From contig JANQON010000005.1 of NCBI GenBank assembly GCA_028289605.1, positions 248,001-312,000 of the forward strand: a DNA stretch of 64,000 bases, given 5' to 3'. This stretch comes from Hyphococcus sp. GTDB taxonomy: Bacteria; Pseudomonadota; Alphaproteobacteria; Caulobacterales; Parvularculaceae. The translations under genes and the position numbers were made by a program. How positions within the stretch are numbered: the first letter of the stretch is position 1; every line of letters begins with the position of its first letter. Positions 16,129-24,798 of the stretch are shown one piece after another. The notes beneath the pieces were generated by a model. The model did not search any database. It saw only the letters and a list, made by a program, of their open reading frames with translations, and was not told the DNA's origin.

Positions 16129-17911
16129 CAAGGCGAGCTTCATGAAGGTGCTGCTGCCGACGCGCCACTGGCTGTTCGGTCCGCTCCGGGACAATGCGAA
16201 GATCTATGGCCAGACCATCCTGGCGGCGGTGATCGTCAACATTTTGGGCCTCGTTTCGTCGTTTTTCATCATGACGGTTTATGACCGTGTCCTGCCGAAC
16301 CAGGCGATTGAGTCTCTGGTGGCGCTGACGATCGGCGTCGTCATTGCGCATGTGTTCGACTTCACGCTGAAATCCCTACGGGGCTATTTTATCGACATCG
16401 CCGGTCAGCGCCTCGACGCCAGCGTCGGCGCGACGGTTTTTGACAATCTGATGTCTATGCGGCTCGAAGCGCGCCGCGGCGCCACGGGCGCGATCGCTGG
16501 CCTGGTGCGCGAGTTTGAAAATCTGCGCGACTTCTTTTCGTCGGCGACGCTCGTTGCGATCGTCGATTTGCCGTTCATTTTCCTTTTCATCGCCGTTATC
16601 GCGATGATCGGCGGCCCGATTGCGCTGGTGCCGCTGATCGGCGTCTTGGGCGCAGTGACGGTCGGCGTCGTTATTCAACCGCTCATCATGAACCGCACCC
16701 GGCAGGCGATGGCGGAAGGGCACGAAAAACACGCCGTCCTCATTGAAACGCTGGCGGGCCTTGAAACCGTTAAAAGCGTCGACGCCAGCCAGTTGATGCG
16801 CCGGCGGTGGCGAAAGGGCGTTATGCGTCAGGCGAAGGTGTCCACGGTCGGCCGCTTTCTCAACCAGCTTGCGGTGAACGCGGCCGGCTTCGCGCAGCAA
16901 TTCGCCCAGGTTGGCGTCATCGTTCTCGGCGTCTTTCTCGTGGGCGCCAATCAGATCACCATGGGCGCGCTGATCGCCTGCGTGATCCTCACCGGCCGCG
17001 CCATGGGACCGCTCGCGCAAGTCGCCTCGCTCCTCAGCCGCCTGAACGGGGCGTTAGCCTCCTACAAGGCGCTCAATGAACTGATGACCGCAAAATCGGA
17101 AATTGATCCGGATCGCAATTATCTCGCGAGACCCAGTCTTTCGGGCAAGCTTGAGTTACGCGAGGTCAGTTTCACCTACCCCGGCGAGGGCCAGCGCGCG
17201 CTTGATGAAGTGTCCTTTACAATCGAGAGCGGCGAGCGCGTCGCCATACTCGGCAAGAACGGTTCCGGCAAAAGCTCCATCATTCGACAGATCACCGGCG
17301 TTTATCAGCCGACGGAAGGCTCGGTGCTGGTCGACGACACGGATATCCGCCAGATCAGACCGTCCGACCTTCGCGCCAATATCGGCGCGGTTCTGCAGGA
17401 CGTTTGTCTGTTTTCAGGATCGATTCGCGACAATATAGCCCTCGGTCTGGAAGGCGTTTCGGACGACGATATTCTGCGTGCGGCGAAAATTGCGGGCGTC
17501 CACGAGTTCGCCGGCGCCAGCGCCGGCGGTTACGACCAGCGCCTCGCCGAGCGGGGCGAAGGGCTTTCCGGCGGTCAGCGCCAGGCCATTGCGCTCGCCC
17601 GCGCGCTCGCCGGAGATCCGTCGATCCTGCTCCTCGACGAACCCACAAGCGCTCTCGACAGTCAGGCGGAAGCGGCGCTGATCGCGCGGCTGCACCACGC
17701 CACCAAGGGGCGCACGCTGCTGGTCGTCACCCATCGCATGTCCATGGTGAAACTGGTCGATCGCATCATCGTGCTCGACAAGGGCCGCATCATTGTCGAC
17801 GGGCCGCGGGAGTCGGTGCTCAACGCCATGGCGTCCGCTCGCCAGCTCAAGGCGCGGCGCATTGCGCAAAAGGCCGGCGCCGCCAAGCTGGTTTCATCGA
17901 GGGCCGCGTGA
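16121..17911 (+). CDS. Type I secretion ABC transporter (LssB/LapB-like, no peptidase-like domain)
   Basis: 596 residues from the ATG at 16121, overlapping the tolC-like stop. It powers export of a protein substrate directly to the outside. The N-terminal membrane domain (about 30-320) has the VYDRVLPNQAIESL motif common to LapB/LssB exporters. The ATPase domain has Walker A GKNGSGKS (about 379-386), signature LSGGQ (482-486), Walker B ILLLDEP (502-508) and an H-loop in LLVVTHRMS. LapB and LssB usually have an extra N-terminal C39-like domain of ~130 residues; this protein starts almost directly at the membrane domain, more like PrtD in length. Confidence 0.92.
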   Translation: MADKASFMKVLLPTRHWLFGPLRDNAKIYGQTILAAVIVNILGLVSSFFIMTVYDRVLPNQAIESLVALTIGVVIAHVFDFTLKSLRGYFIDIAGQRLDASVGATVFDNLMSMRLEARRGATGAIAGLVREFENLRDFFSSATLVAIVDLPFIFLFIAVIAMIGGPIALVPLIGVLGAVTVGVVIQPLIMNRTRQAMAEGHEKHAVLIETLAGLETVKSVDASQLMRRRWRKGVMRQAKVSTVGRFLNQLAVNAAGFAQQFAQVGVIVLGVFLVGANQITMGALIACVILTGRAMGPLAQVASLLSRLNGALASYKALNELMTAKSEIDPDRNYLARPSLSGKLELREVSFTYPGEGQRALDEVSFTIESGERVAILGKNGSGKSSIIRQITGVYQPTEGSVLVDDTDIRQIRPSDLRANIGAVLQDVCLFSGSIRDNIALGLEGVSDDDILRAAKIAGVHEFAGASAGGYDQRLAERGEGLSGGQRQAIALARALAGDPSILLLDEPTSALDSQAEAALIARLHHATKGRTLLVVTHRMSMVKLVDRIIVLDKGRIIVDGPRESVLNAMASARQLKARRIAQKAGAAKLVSSRAA

Positions 17912-19245
17912 TGTCAGACAGCCGGGATCTTATGATCGCCCTGGACGACGATGCGGACGGGATGGACGACGTCCTGCCTATGGAGCCGGCGCGCGCGGCG
18001 CAGCTGTTGCTCTACGTGATCGCCGGCCTGGTGGTCTTGACGCTGATCTGGGCGTCCGTGGCGCGCCTTGACCGGGTCACGCGCGGCCAGGGCTGGGTCG
18101 TGACCTCGAACAACCTGCAAGAGGTTCAGTATCTCGAAGGCGGAATCGTCAAAGACATCCTCGTCTCGTCCGGTGAGCGGGTTAAGGCGGGCGAGCTCCT
18201 CGTCAAACTCGACCCGACGCAGATGAATGTCGAATTCGCGCAAGGACGCGAGGAGTTCAATCTGCTTTCCGCGCGCATTGCTCGGCTTGAATCAGAGGCG
18301 GCGCTGCGCCCCTTACAGTTCCCTGCGCCGTTTAAGGCCGCCGCTGGTGAAATCGTCGCCCGGGAACGCGCCCTCTATGAGGCGCGCAACGCTGAGCTGG
18401 ATGCGGCGCTTTCCCTGGCGCAGAACAAATTCGACCAGCGCGAACAAGCTCGCGAAGACGCTATCGTCGCCTTCGACACCGCCAGCGAAGCGTTCGCCTT
18501 AGCCGATCAAGAACTGCAAATGGTGCGCCGCCTGGTCGACAAAGGGATTGAGCCGCGGGTGGAGCTGTTGCGCGCCCAGCAGCGCGAGGCGGCGGCGCGC
18601 GGCGAGATGCAGCGCGCCGAAATCGCCGTCTCCCGCGCCGCGCTCGAGGCGGAAGAGGCGCAGGGCGAAATCGACAAAGTGCGCAAGACCTTCGCCGCCG
18701 GCGCCGCTGACGAGCTTAACGCCGCCAAGGCCGAATTCGCCGAGCTCAAGGGCGCGTTGCCGGCGCTGCAGGACAAGGTCTCGCGCACCGAAGTGCGCGC
18801 GCCGGTCGCCGGCGTGGTTAACCGCGTCCTTGTCTCGACCATTGGCGGCGTCGTCGCGCCGGGCGAAACCATCGTGGAGATTGTGCCGACGGAGGATACG
18901 TTGGTCGTCGAAGCGAAAATCAAGCCCGCCGATATCGGCTTTCTTCATATCGGCCAGGAAGCGAAGGTCTCGATCTCGGCCTATGACTCCTCTGTTTACG
19001 GCTCGCTTGCGGGCCTGATTGAAACAATCAGTCCCGATGCGATCGAGGACGAGAAAACCGGCGAGCGTTTTTACAATATTCGCGTGCGCACCAGCGCTGA
19101 AGCGCTGAAGGGGCGCGGGCGAGCGTTGCAGATCATGCCGGGCATGGCCGCCGACGTCTCCGTGCTGAACGGCAAACGCACGGTGCTCGCCTATATCATG
19201 AAACCGCTGGCCGAGGTCGGCGACAAGGCGCTGCAGGATCAGTAA
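17911..19245 (+). CDS. HlyD-family membrane fusion protein of the type I secretion system
   Basis: 444 residues, start ATG at 17911 sharing one base with the ABC gene stop (TGATG). Periplasmic adaptor linking the ABC exporter to the outer-membrane channel. One membrane helix at about 31-53 (LLLYVIAGLVVLTLIWASVA), then the biotinyl-lipoyl motif VQYLEGGIVKDILVSSGERVKAGELLVKLD, a long coiled coil (about 110-290), the return lipoyl piece VRAPVAGVVNRVLVSTIGGVV, and the beta-barrel end. The family ending MPGMAADVSVLNGKRTVLAYIMKPL is complete. With the two genes upstream it gives a full three-part exporter; no RTX-type substrate gene is in the window. Confidence 0.95.
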   Translation: MSDSRDLMIALDDDADGMDDVLPMEPARAAQLLLYVIAGLVVLTLIWASVARLDRVTRGQGWVVTSNNLQEVQYLEGGIVKDILVSSGERVKAGELLVKLDPTQMNVEFAQGREEFNLLSARIARLESEAALRPLQFPAPFKAAAGEIVARERALYEARNAELDAALSLAQNKFDQREQAREDAIVAFDTASEAFALADQELQMVRRLVDKGIEPRVELLRAQQREAAARGEMQRAEIAVSRAALEAEEAQGEIDKVRKTFAAGAADELNAAKAEFAELKGALPALQDKVSRTEVRAPVAGVVNRVLVSTIGGVVAPGETIVEIVPTEDTLVVEAKIKPADIGFLHIGQEAKVSISAYDSSVYGSLAGLIETISPDAIEDEKTGERFYNIRVRTSAEALKGRGRALQIMPGMAADVSVLNGKRTVLAYIMKPLAEVGDKALQDQ

Positions 19246-19335
19246 TCCCGCTTCGGTCTGTTTTTTGCAATTCAATTGCCACATTCGCCCCGCTATTCTA
19301 TCGGATGTCGGACAGCGGCGGAGAGCAGTTAAGTT

Positions 19336-21156
19336 ATGTGCGGGATTATCGGCATACTGGGCGCAAAAGACGTATCGCAGCCCATCGTTGAGGGGCTGAA
19401 GCGTCTGGAGTATCGCGGCTACGACTCCGCGGGCGTGGCGACAATCCAGAACGGCGCGGTCGACCGCCGCCGTGCGGCGGGCAAACTGAACGTGCTTGTC
19501 GATGTCCTTGAAAAGGACCCCTTGCCGGGGATCATCGGCATCGGCCACACCAGGTGGGCGACCCATGGGGCGGCGATTGACGCGAACGCCCATCCCCATG
19601 CGACGGAAACCGTGGCGATCGTGCATAACGGCATTATCGAGAATTTTCGCGAGTTGCGCGAGGAACTGACCGAGAAGGGTCGGCACTTTGAATCGGCCAC
19701 CGATTCAGAAGTCATCGCCCAGCTCGTATGCGCGTATATGAGCGAACAGATGAGCCCCGCCGAGGCGTTTCGCAAAATGCTGTCGCGCATCCGCGGCGCG
19801 TTCGCCATTGCCGCCATCGTCGGCGCCGACGAGGATCTGATCCTCGTTGCGCGCAAGGGCAGTCCACTCGCCATCGGCCGCGGCGACAACGAAATGTATG
19901 TGGGATCAGATGCGTTCGCGCTCGCTCCATTCACCAACCGCGTCACCTATCTCGACGAAGGCGACCATGCGATCGTGACCCGGGGCGGGTTTGAAATCTT
20001 CAACGAGGCGGGAGAGCCCGCTACGCGCCAGGAAATCGTTTCATCCGTCGGCGACGCGCTTGTCGACAAGGACGGCCATCGTCATTTCATGGCGAAGGAA
20101 ATCTATGAACAGCCGGAAGTCATTGGTCACACGCTGTCGCGCTATGTGGATCCGACGACAGGCGCGCTCCATGAAGCGGCGCATGCCTTCGACTTTAAAT
20201 CCATCGACCGGCTGATCATCTCCGCGTGCGGCACGGCCTATTACGCGGGACTGATCGCGAAATACTGGTTCGAGGCCTGGGCCAAGCTGGCGGTGGAAAT
20301 CGATATCGCTTCGGAACTGCGATATCGTGATATTCCCTATGCAGAAAATGGCGGCGCCCTGTTCATCTCACAGTCGGGCGAAACAGCCGACACGCTTGCT
20401 GCGCTTCGTGAAGCGAAGAGTCAGGGCCAGCGCATCGCTGCGGTGGTGAATGTGCCGGAGTCGAGCATCGCGCGGGACGCCGACGTGGTTTTCCCGACGG
20501 CCGCCGGGCCTGAAATAGGCGTTGCGTCAACGAAGGCGTTTACCTGTCAGTTGACGACGCTCGCCTGTCTCGCCATCGCCGCCGGTCGCCAGCGAGGCGT
20601 GCTCTCAGAAGAGGCGGAGGGCCGGGTCATTTCCGCGTTGATGGAAACGCCGCGCCTGCTCGCCCAAGCGCTGCAACAGGAAGACAAGATCGAGAAAATC
20701 TCCGGCGATTTGGCCAATGCCCGCGACATTCTCTATATCGGCCGCGGCGTCAACTTTCCCGTCGCCCTTGAAGGCGCCCTGAAACTGAAAGAGATTTCCT
20801 ATATCCATGCCGAAGGATATGCGGCGGGCGAACTGAAGCACGGGCCGATCGCGCTCATTGATGAGCAGGTGCCGGTGGTTGTCGTCGCCCCCAGCGACCG
20901 CCACTACGAAAAAACCATTTCAAACATGCACGAAATCATCGCCCGGGGCGGCCGCCCGCTGCTGATATCCGATGCGGAGGGCATCAAAAACGCTGGCGAG
21001 GTGTGGGCGGCGATCGAAGCGCCGACTGTCGATCCGATGATGGCGCCGATTGTTTACGCGGCGCCGATCCAATTGCTGGCGTATTTCACGGCGACAACCA
21101 AGGGAACGGATGTCGACCAGCCGCGCAACCTGGCAAAATCCGTGACCGTCGAATAG
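19336..21156 (+). CDS. glmS: Glutamine-fructose-6-phosphate aminotransferase (isomerising)
   Basis: 606 residues. It makes glucosamine-6-phosphate from fructose-6-phosphate and glutamine, feeding UDP-GlcNAc for peptidoglycan, LPS and the sugar pathway nearby. MCGIIGILG gives the N-terminal nucleophile Cys (after Met removal). EYRGYDSAGVA, GHTRWATHG and HNGIIEN form the glutaminase domain (to about 240). Two SIS domains follow, with SACGTAYYAG, SQSGETADTL, and the end DQPRNLAKSVTVE. Length matches E. coli GlmS (609). Its position among polysaccharide genes suggests a link to sugar supply. Confidence 0.98.
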   Translation: MCGIIGILGAKDVSQPIVEGLKRLEYRGYDSAGVATIQNGAVDRRRAAGKLNVLVDVLEKDPLPGIIGIGHTRWATHGAAIDANAHPHATETVAIVHNGIIENFRELREELTEKGRHFESATDSEVIAQLVCAYMSEQMSPAEAFRKMLSRIRGAFAIAAIVGADEDLILVARKGSPLAIGRGDNEMYVGSDAFALAPFTNRVTYLDEGDHAIVTRGGFEIFNEAGEPATRQEIVSSVGDALVDKDGHRHFMAKEIYEQPEVIGHTLSRYVDPTTGALHEAAHAFDFKSIDRLIISACGTAYYAGLIAKYWFEAWAKLAVEIDIASELRYRDIPYAENGGALFISQSGETADTLAALREAKSQGQRIAAVVNVPESSIARDADVVFPTAAGPEIGVASTKAFTCQLTTLACLAIAAGRQRGVLSEEAEGRVISALMETPRLLAQALQQEDKIEKISGDLANARDILYIGRGVNFPVALEGALKLKEISYIHAEGYAAGELKHGPIALIDEQVPVVVVAPSDRHYEKTISNMHEIIARGGRPLLISDAEGIKNAGEVWAAIEAPTVDPMMAPIVYAAPIQLLAYFTATTKGTDVDQPRNLAKSVTVE

Positions 21157-21163
21157 CGAGCGC

Positions 21164-21772
21164 TTAAGGGCGCACGTCCCAGCTTTCCACTACAGGTTCT
21201 TGGTCGCCGCAAATCCGTATGCAGCCAAATGCGCCGGTGCGTAATTTGCGCGGAAACGCGCCCGCGATTTCGACGGCGTCAAGGGCGAACCGCGCCACGC
21301 CGTTGCTTGTGACGGCGAGACAAACTTTGTCGTCGGGCGCATCTCGGAATCGGTCGAAAAAAATGCGCCACCCCGCGCGCATCTCCGCGACGTCAACGCG
21401 CCAACCCTCCGGCGGAACAGCATCTCCATCCCAACGCTTCAGCGCGTTCTCACCGAGACGTTCGACGACGATTTCCTCTGGCTGATTCTCGTCGGGACCA
21501 TAGTCGATTTCCTCGAGCATGGGCTCGCATTCAACCGGCGCAACGCTCTGGGTGCGGGTCATAATTGCTTCCGCCGTCTGCCGCGTCCGCTGCAACGGGC
21601 TGCAATAGGCCGCGTTGAAAACAATTGACCGGCTTTTGAAGTAGTCCCCCAGGGCCGCAGCCTGCGCTTCGCCGGAAGACGACAGGGGAAGATCCGTTCG
21701 CGCGCCGATGCGGCGAACCGTTTGGCCCTTGTCGAAGGTGTTGCCGTGCCGGACGATATAGAGCGCGGTCAT
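21164..21772 (-). CDS. Histidine phosphatase family protein
   Basis: 202 residues of the phosphoglycerate mutase-like fold. The N-terminal VRHGNTFDKG holds the catalytic His within RHG. A second RTRQTAEAIMTR motif, the DYGPDENQPEEI acid region and TSNGVARFAL (in place of the usual SHG, with Asn where the second His is usual) follow. The change at that last site may weaken or alter activity. It follows kdsB directly on the same strand (one base between stop and start), so it may be co-transcribed with the Kdo genes. Substrate unknown. Confidence 0.85.
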   Translation of the reverse strand: MTALYIVRHGNTFDKGQTVRRIGARTDLPLSSSGEAQAAALGDYFKSRSIVFNAAYCSPLQRTRQTAEAIMTRTQSVAPVECEPMLEEIDYGPDENQPEEIVVERLGENALKRWDGDAVPPEGWRVDVAEMRAGWRIFFDRFRDAPDDKVCLAVTSNGVARFALDAVEIAGAFPRKLRTGAFGCIRICGDQEPVVESWDVRP

Positions 21773-21773
21773 G

Positions 21774-22592
21774 TCAGTGAATAACGCCGGGATCGCCCCG
21801 TTCAGCGATCAGTTGTTCCAGTCGCGCCAGGTCTTCGGGCGTGTCGACGCCAGGCGTCGAAATGGCGGCCGGTTCAACCATGACGCAGCGGACGGTCATG
21901 GCGTTCTCCAACATGCGCAGCTGTTCCAAGCCCTCAAGTTTCTCATAGCGAGACGTCGGCGCGGCGTTGAATTGTTCCAGCGCTGACCGGGTAAAGCCGT
22001 AGAGACCCACATGGCGCAGCACCGGCGAGAGAGTCGTTTCCTTTCGCAGCGTCGTCTCATTGCGGATGGCGGGGATGATCGCTTTAGAGAACCACAGCGC
22101 GCGTCCGCCTTTGTCGACGACACAGGTCGTCCCCGAATGGGGCGTGGTTTGCTTTTCCGCACGCAGGGCGTCGAGCGCGTCCCAGTCGAGCTGAATACAT
22201 GGCGTCGCCGCATCGCAGTCGCCCGTCGCCACCGCATCGGCGATCGCGGTGATATAGCGCACTGGCGTAAACGGCGCGTCTCCTTGCAGATTGATGATCG
22301 CGGCGCAATCGGGAGAGAACGCTTCGGCTGCAGCCAATGCGCGGTCCGAGCCGCTCGGCGCGGCTGGGTCCGTCATCACGGCGGGGACGTCAATTTCAGT
22401 ACAATGATCAAGGATGCGCTGGTCGTCCGTCGCAACAACGAACGCTGTGTCCCCGCGCGTTGCGGCCGCCGCGGCGGCCTGCGCCGCCACCCGTTCGAGC
22501 ATGGATTTGCCTGCGATTGCAGCAAGGGGCTTTCCGGGAAACCGGGTTGAGCCATAGCGCGCCGGGATGACGATGAGCGTTTTCACCGTCAT
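21774..22592 (-). CDS. kdsB: 3-deoxy-manno-octulosonate cytidylyltransferase (CMP-Kdo synthetase)
   Basis: 272 residues. It activates Kdo with CTP for LPS inner-core synthesis. IVIPARYGSTRFPGKPL is the nucleotide-binding start, with later VVATDDQRI, NLQGDAPF, HVGLYGFTRSALEQF and LEQLRMLEN, all typical of KdsB. It overlaps the kdsA stop by four bases, so the two genes are coupled. Confidence 0.96.
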   Translation of the reverse strand: MTVKTLIVIPARYGSTRFPGKPLAAIAGKSMLERVAAQAAAAAATRGDTAFVVATDDQRILDHCTEIDVPAVMTDPAAPSGSDRALAAAEAFSPDCAAIINLQGDAPFTPVRYITAIADAVATGDCDAATPCIQLDWDALDALRAEKQTTPHSGTTCVVDKGGRALWFSKAIIPAIRNETTLRKETTLSPVLRHVGLYGFTRSALEQFNAAPTSRYEKLEGLEQLRMLENAMTVRCVMVEPAAISTPGVDTPEDLARLEQLIAERGDPGVIH

Positions 22593-23503
22593 GGCGTCTG
22601 CGTTGAAAATCCGTGCAGAGACGGGCGCGCCTTGGCGAGCGCATCGATGGCTTGCAACTCTTCGAGCAGCGTGCGCAGGAACTTCAGCGGGATCATGTTC
22701 GGCCCATCCGACGGCGCTTTGTCCGGGTCCGGATGGGTTTCGGCGAAAATCCCGGCGACGCCGACGGCGACCGCCGCTCGGGCGAGGGTTGGGACCATGT
22801 CGCGCTGGCCGCCTGACGCGCCGCCCTGGCCGCCCGGTTGTTGCACGGAGTGCGTGGCGTCAAAGACGACGGGCGCGCCGGTCTCGGCGGTGAGGATAGG
22901 AAGTGCGCGGAAGTCCGTGACCAGCGTATTGTAGCCGAAACTGGCGCCGCGCTCGGTCACGAGCACATTCTTATTGCCGGCGCCGACGACCTTGGCGACG
23001 ACATGCTTCATGTCCCAGGGCGCCAGAAACTGGCCCTTTTTTACTTTGATGACGCGGCCGGTCCTGGCGGCCGCGACCAGCAGGTCGGTCTGACGGCACA
23101 GAAACGCCGGAATCTGCAATATGTCGACGGCTTCGGCGACCCGCGCGCAGTGTTCGCGCTCATGGATGTCGGTTACCACTGGAACGCCCAGGCTCTCGCG
23201 AATCTCTGCAAAGACGGGCAGGGCGTCGTCGAGCCCGACGCCGCGGGCGGAACCGAGGCTTGTTCTGTTCGCCTTGTCGAACGAGGTCTTGTAGATCAGT
23301 CCAAGCCCGAGCGAATCGGTTGTTTCTTTCAGCGCTGCAGCCACTTCAAGCGCATGCGACCGGCTCTCCATGGCGCATGGACCGGCAAATAGCGCGAAAG
23401 GCAGGTTCCCGCCGATTTTGACGGCGTCGCCGATTCGGGGGATTTCAACAATGGCGTTTGGCGTATCCGGCATCTGGCGCGACCAGCGGTGGTTTGCGAA
23501 CAT
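22589..23503 (-). CDS. kdsA: 3-deoxy-8-phosphooctulonate synthase (Kdo-8-P synthase)
   Basis: 304 residues from 23503, or 294 from the next ATG at 23473; neither has a clear ribosome site. It condenses arabinose-5-phosphate and PEP to Kdo-8-phosphate. LFAGPCAMESRSHALEVA, YKTSFDKANRTS, VVTDIHEREHC, FLCRQTDLL, VKKGQFLAPWDM and FDATHSVQQPGG are all KdsA marks. The substrate-supplying enzyme KdsD is encoded divergently next door. Confidence 0.96.
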   Translation of the reverse strand: MFANHRWSRQMPDTPNAIVEIPRIGDAVKIGGNLPFALFAGPCAMESRSHALEVAAALKETTDSLGLGLIYKTSFDKANRTSLGSARGVGLDDALPVFAEIRESLGVPVVTDIHEREHCARVAEAVDILQIPAFLCRQTDLLVAAARTGRVIKVKKGQFLAPWDMKHVVAKVVGAGNKNVLVTERGASFGYNTLVTDFRALPILTAETGAPVVFDATHSVQQPGGQGGASGGQRDMVPTLARAAVAVGVAGIFAETHPDPDKAPSDGPNMIPLKFLRTLLEELQAIDALAKARPSLHGFSTQTP

Positions 23504-23587
23504 TTTGAGCGCATATGGTAAACCTATCCGCTGCGCGCCGCGATAGCATCGTGCGCGGCGCGGCGCAAAGGCAGGTTTAAGGGTCTT

Positions 23588-24562
23588 ATGAAGAGTTCAT
23601 CCGGCATCGGCGCGAATGTCGTAAGCATCGAGATCGAGGGTCTCAGCGCCGTCGCGGACCTCCTGGCGGACGGAACCAGCGAATTCGCGCAAGCTTTCGA
23701 TGCGGCGGTGGCGCTTTGCGATGCCGTGAAAGGCCGGCTGATTGTCACAGGTATGGGCAAATCCGGACATATCGCCCGAAAAATCGCCGCGACATTCGCC
23801 TCCACCGGCACGCCGTCGCAATTCGTCCATCCTGCTGAGGCCAGTCACGGCGATCTCGGCATGATCGCCGCCGATGATCTCGTTATTGCCTTGTCGCGGT
23901 CCGGTGAAACGGCTGAATTGAGGGATATTATCGCCCATGCGGGCCGATTCGACGTCAAGGTGATTGCCGTCACCAGCGACGCAAACTCAGCCCTCGCCCG
24001 CGCCGGCGAAGTCGCGCTCACGCTGCCTGCGGCTGCAGAAGCGTGTTCCGCCGCCCCGGCGCCGACCACGTCGACGACAATGATGCTGGCCTTAGGAGAC
24101 GCGCTCGCCGTCGCCGTCCTGCGCGCTAAAGGTTTCTCGGCGCGCGATTTTCACAGCTTTCATCCCGGCGGCAAGCTCGGCGCGGCGCTGAGGCGGGCTG
24201 TCGATCTGATGCATCACAAGCATATGCCGCTTTGCGCGCCCGACGACCCCATGACCAAAGCGATAGACGTCATCAGCGAAGGCGGGTTCGGCTGCGCCGG
24301 CGTGATCGACGGCGCCGGCGCCCTCATCGGCATGGTGACCGACGGCGACCTTCGGCGTCACTACGGCCGGATCGCCTCCGGCGCCCGCGTGTCGGAGGTG
24401 ATGACCGCGGCCCCGCACGTGGTCGCCGAAGACAGCCTTGCGGGCGAGGTTCTGGCCTTGTTTGCGGACAGGAAGATTACGGCCGTTTTCATTGTCGGCG
24501 AGGGCCGCAAACCGGTAGGGCTCGTCCATGTTCACGACTGCCTGTCCACAGGCGTGTTGTAG
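23588..24562 (+). CDS. kdsD: Arabinose-5-phosphate isomerase (KpsF/GutQ family)
   Basis: 324 residues. It converts ribulose-5-phosphate to arabinose-5-phosphate, the first committed step of Kdo synthesis. The N-terminal SIS domain has VTGMGKSGHIARKIAATFASTGTPS and SRSGETAEL; then HPGGKLGAAL; then two CBS domains (about 200-324) with the GMVTDGDLRRH motif. It is divergent from kdsA-kdsB, with only about 85 bases between, so one spacer probably drives all Kdo genes here. In some bacteria paralogues serve capsule (KpsF) instead; sequence alone does not separate these. Confidence 0.94.
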   Translation: MKSSSGIGANVVSIEIEGLSAVADLLADGTSEFAQAFDAAVALCDAVKGRLIVTGMGKSGHIARKIAATFASTGTPSQFVHPAEASHGDLGMIAADDLVIALSRSGETAELRDIIAHAGRFDVKVIAVTSDANSALARAGEVALTLPAAAEACSAAPAPTTSTTMMLALGDALAVAVLRAKGFSARDFHSFHPGGKLGAALRRAVDLMHHKHMPLCAPDDPMTKAIDVISEGGFGCAGVIDGAGALIGMVTDGDLRRHYGRIASGARVSEVMTAAPHVVAEDSLAGEVLALFADRKITAVFIVGEGRKPVGLVHVHDCLSTGVL

Positions 24563-24699
24563 GCCCCGGACGGGATGTCGTTAACCGTGTTTCGCCCCCT
24601 TGCGCAGCGGTGTTCGGGCGGCTCTGGATTGTATATGAAATCTGCACTCAACCTGCAGGTGTTTGCCTGGCGCAAGCCGCGTAAAATCAAGAAAATATT

Positions 24700-24721
24700 A
24701 CAAAATTGATAACAATTTTGT
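24700..24721. promoter_or_regulatory. Perfect inverted repeat next to a -35 element (candidate operator)
   Basis: ACAAAATTG (24700-24708), a four-base ATAA spacer, and CAATTTTGT (24713-24721) form a perfect 9-base inverted repeat in an AT-rich stretch unlike the surrounding GC-rich DNA. It directly abuts TTGACT (24721-24726), a good -35, and lies about 80 bases before the PEP-CTERM-like gene. A bound repressor would block the promoter. Confidence 0.5.
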
Positions 24722-24798
24722 TGACTTTCCTGCAGTTTTAAAACATTTCATCTTGAGTAGGATTCTGTATTCGTTCTGTAACCTTTTGGGGGTTGACC

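Noticed and set aside
18499-19686. Long open frame (395 codons) on the minus strand across hlyD and glmS
   Set aside because: It is antisense to two clearly real genes, runs across the boundary between them, and its translation is Arg/His/Asp-rich with no motif. It is a shadow from high GC.
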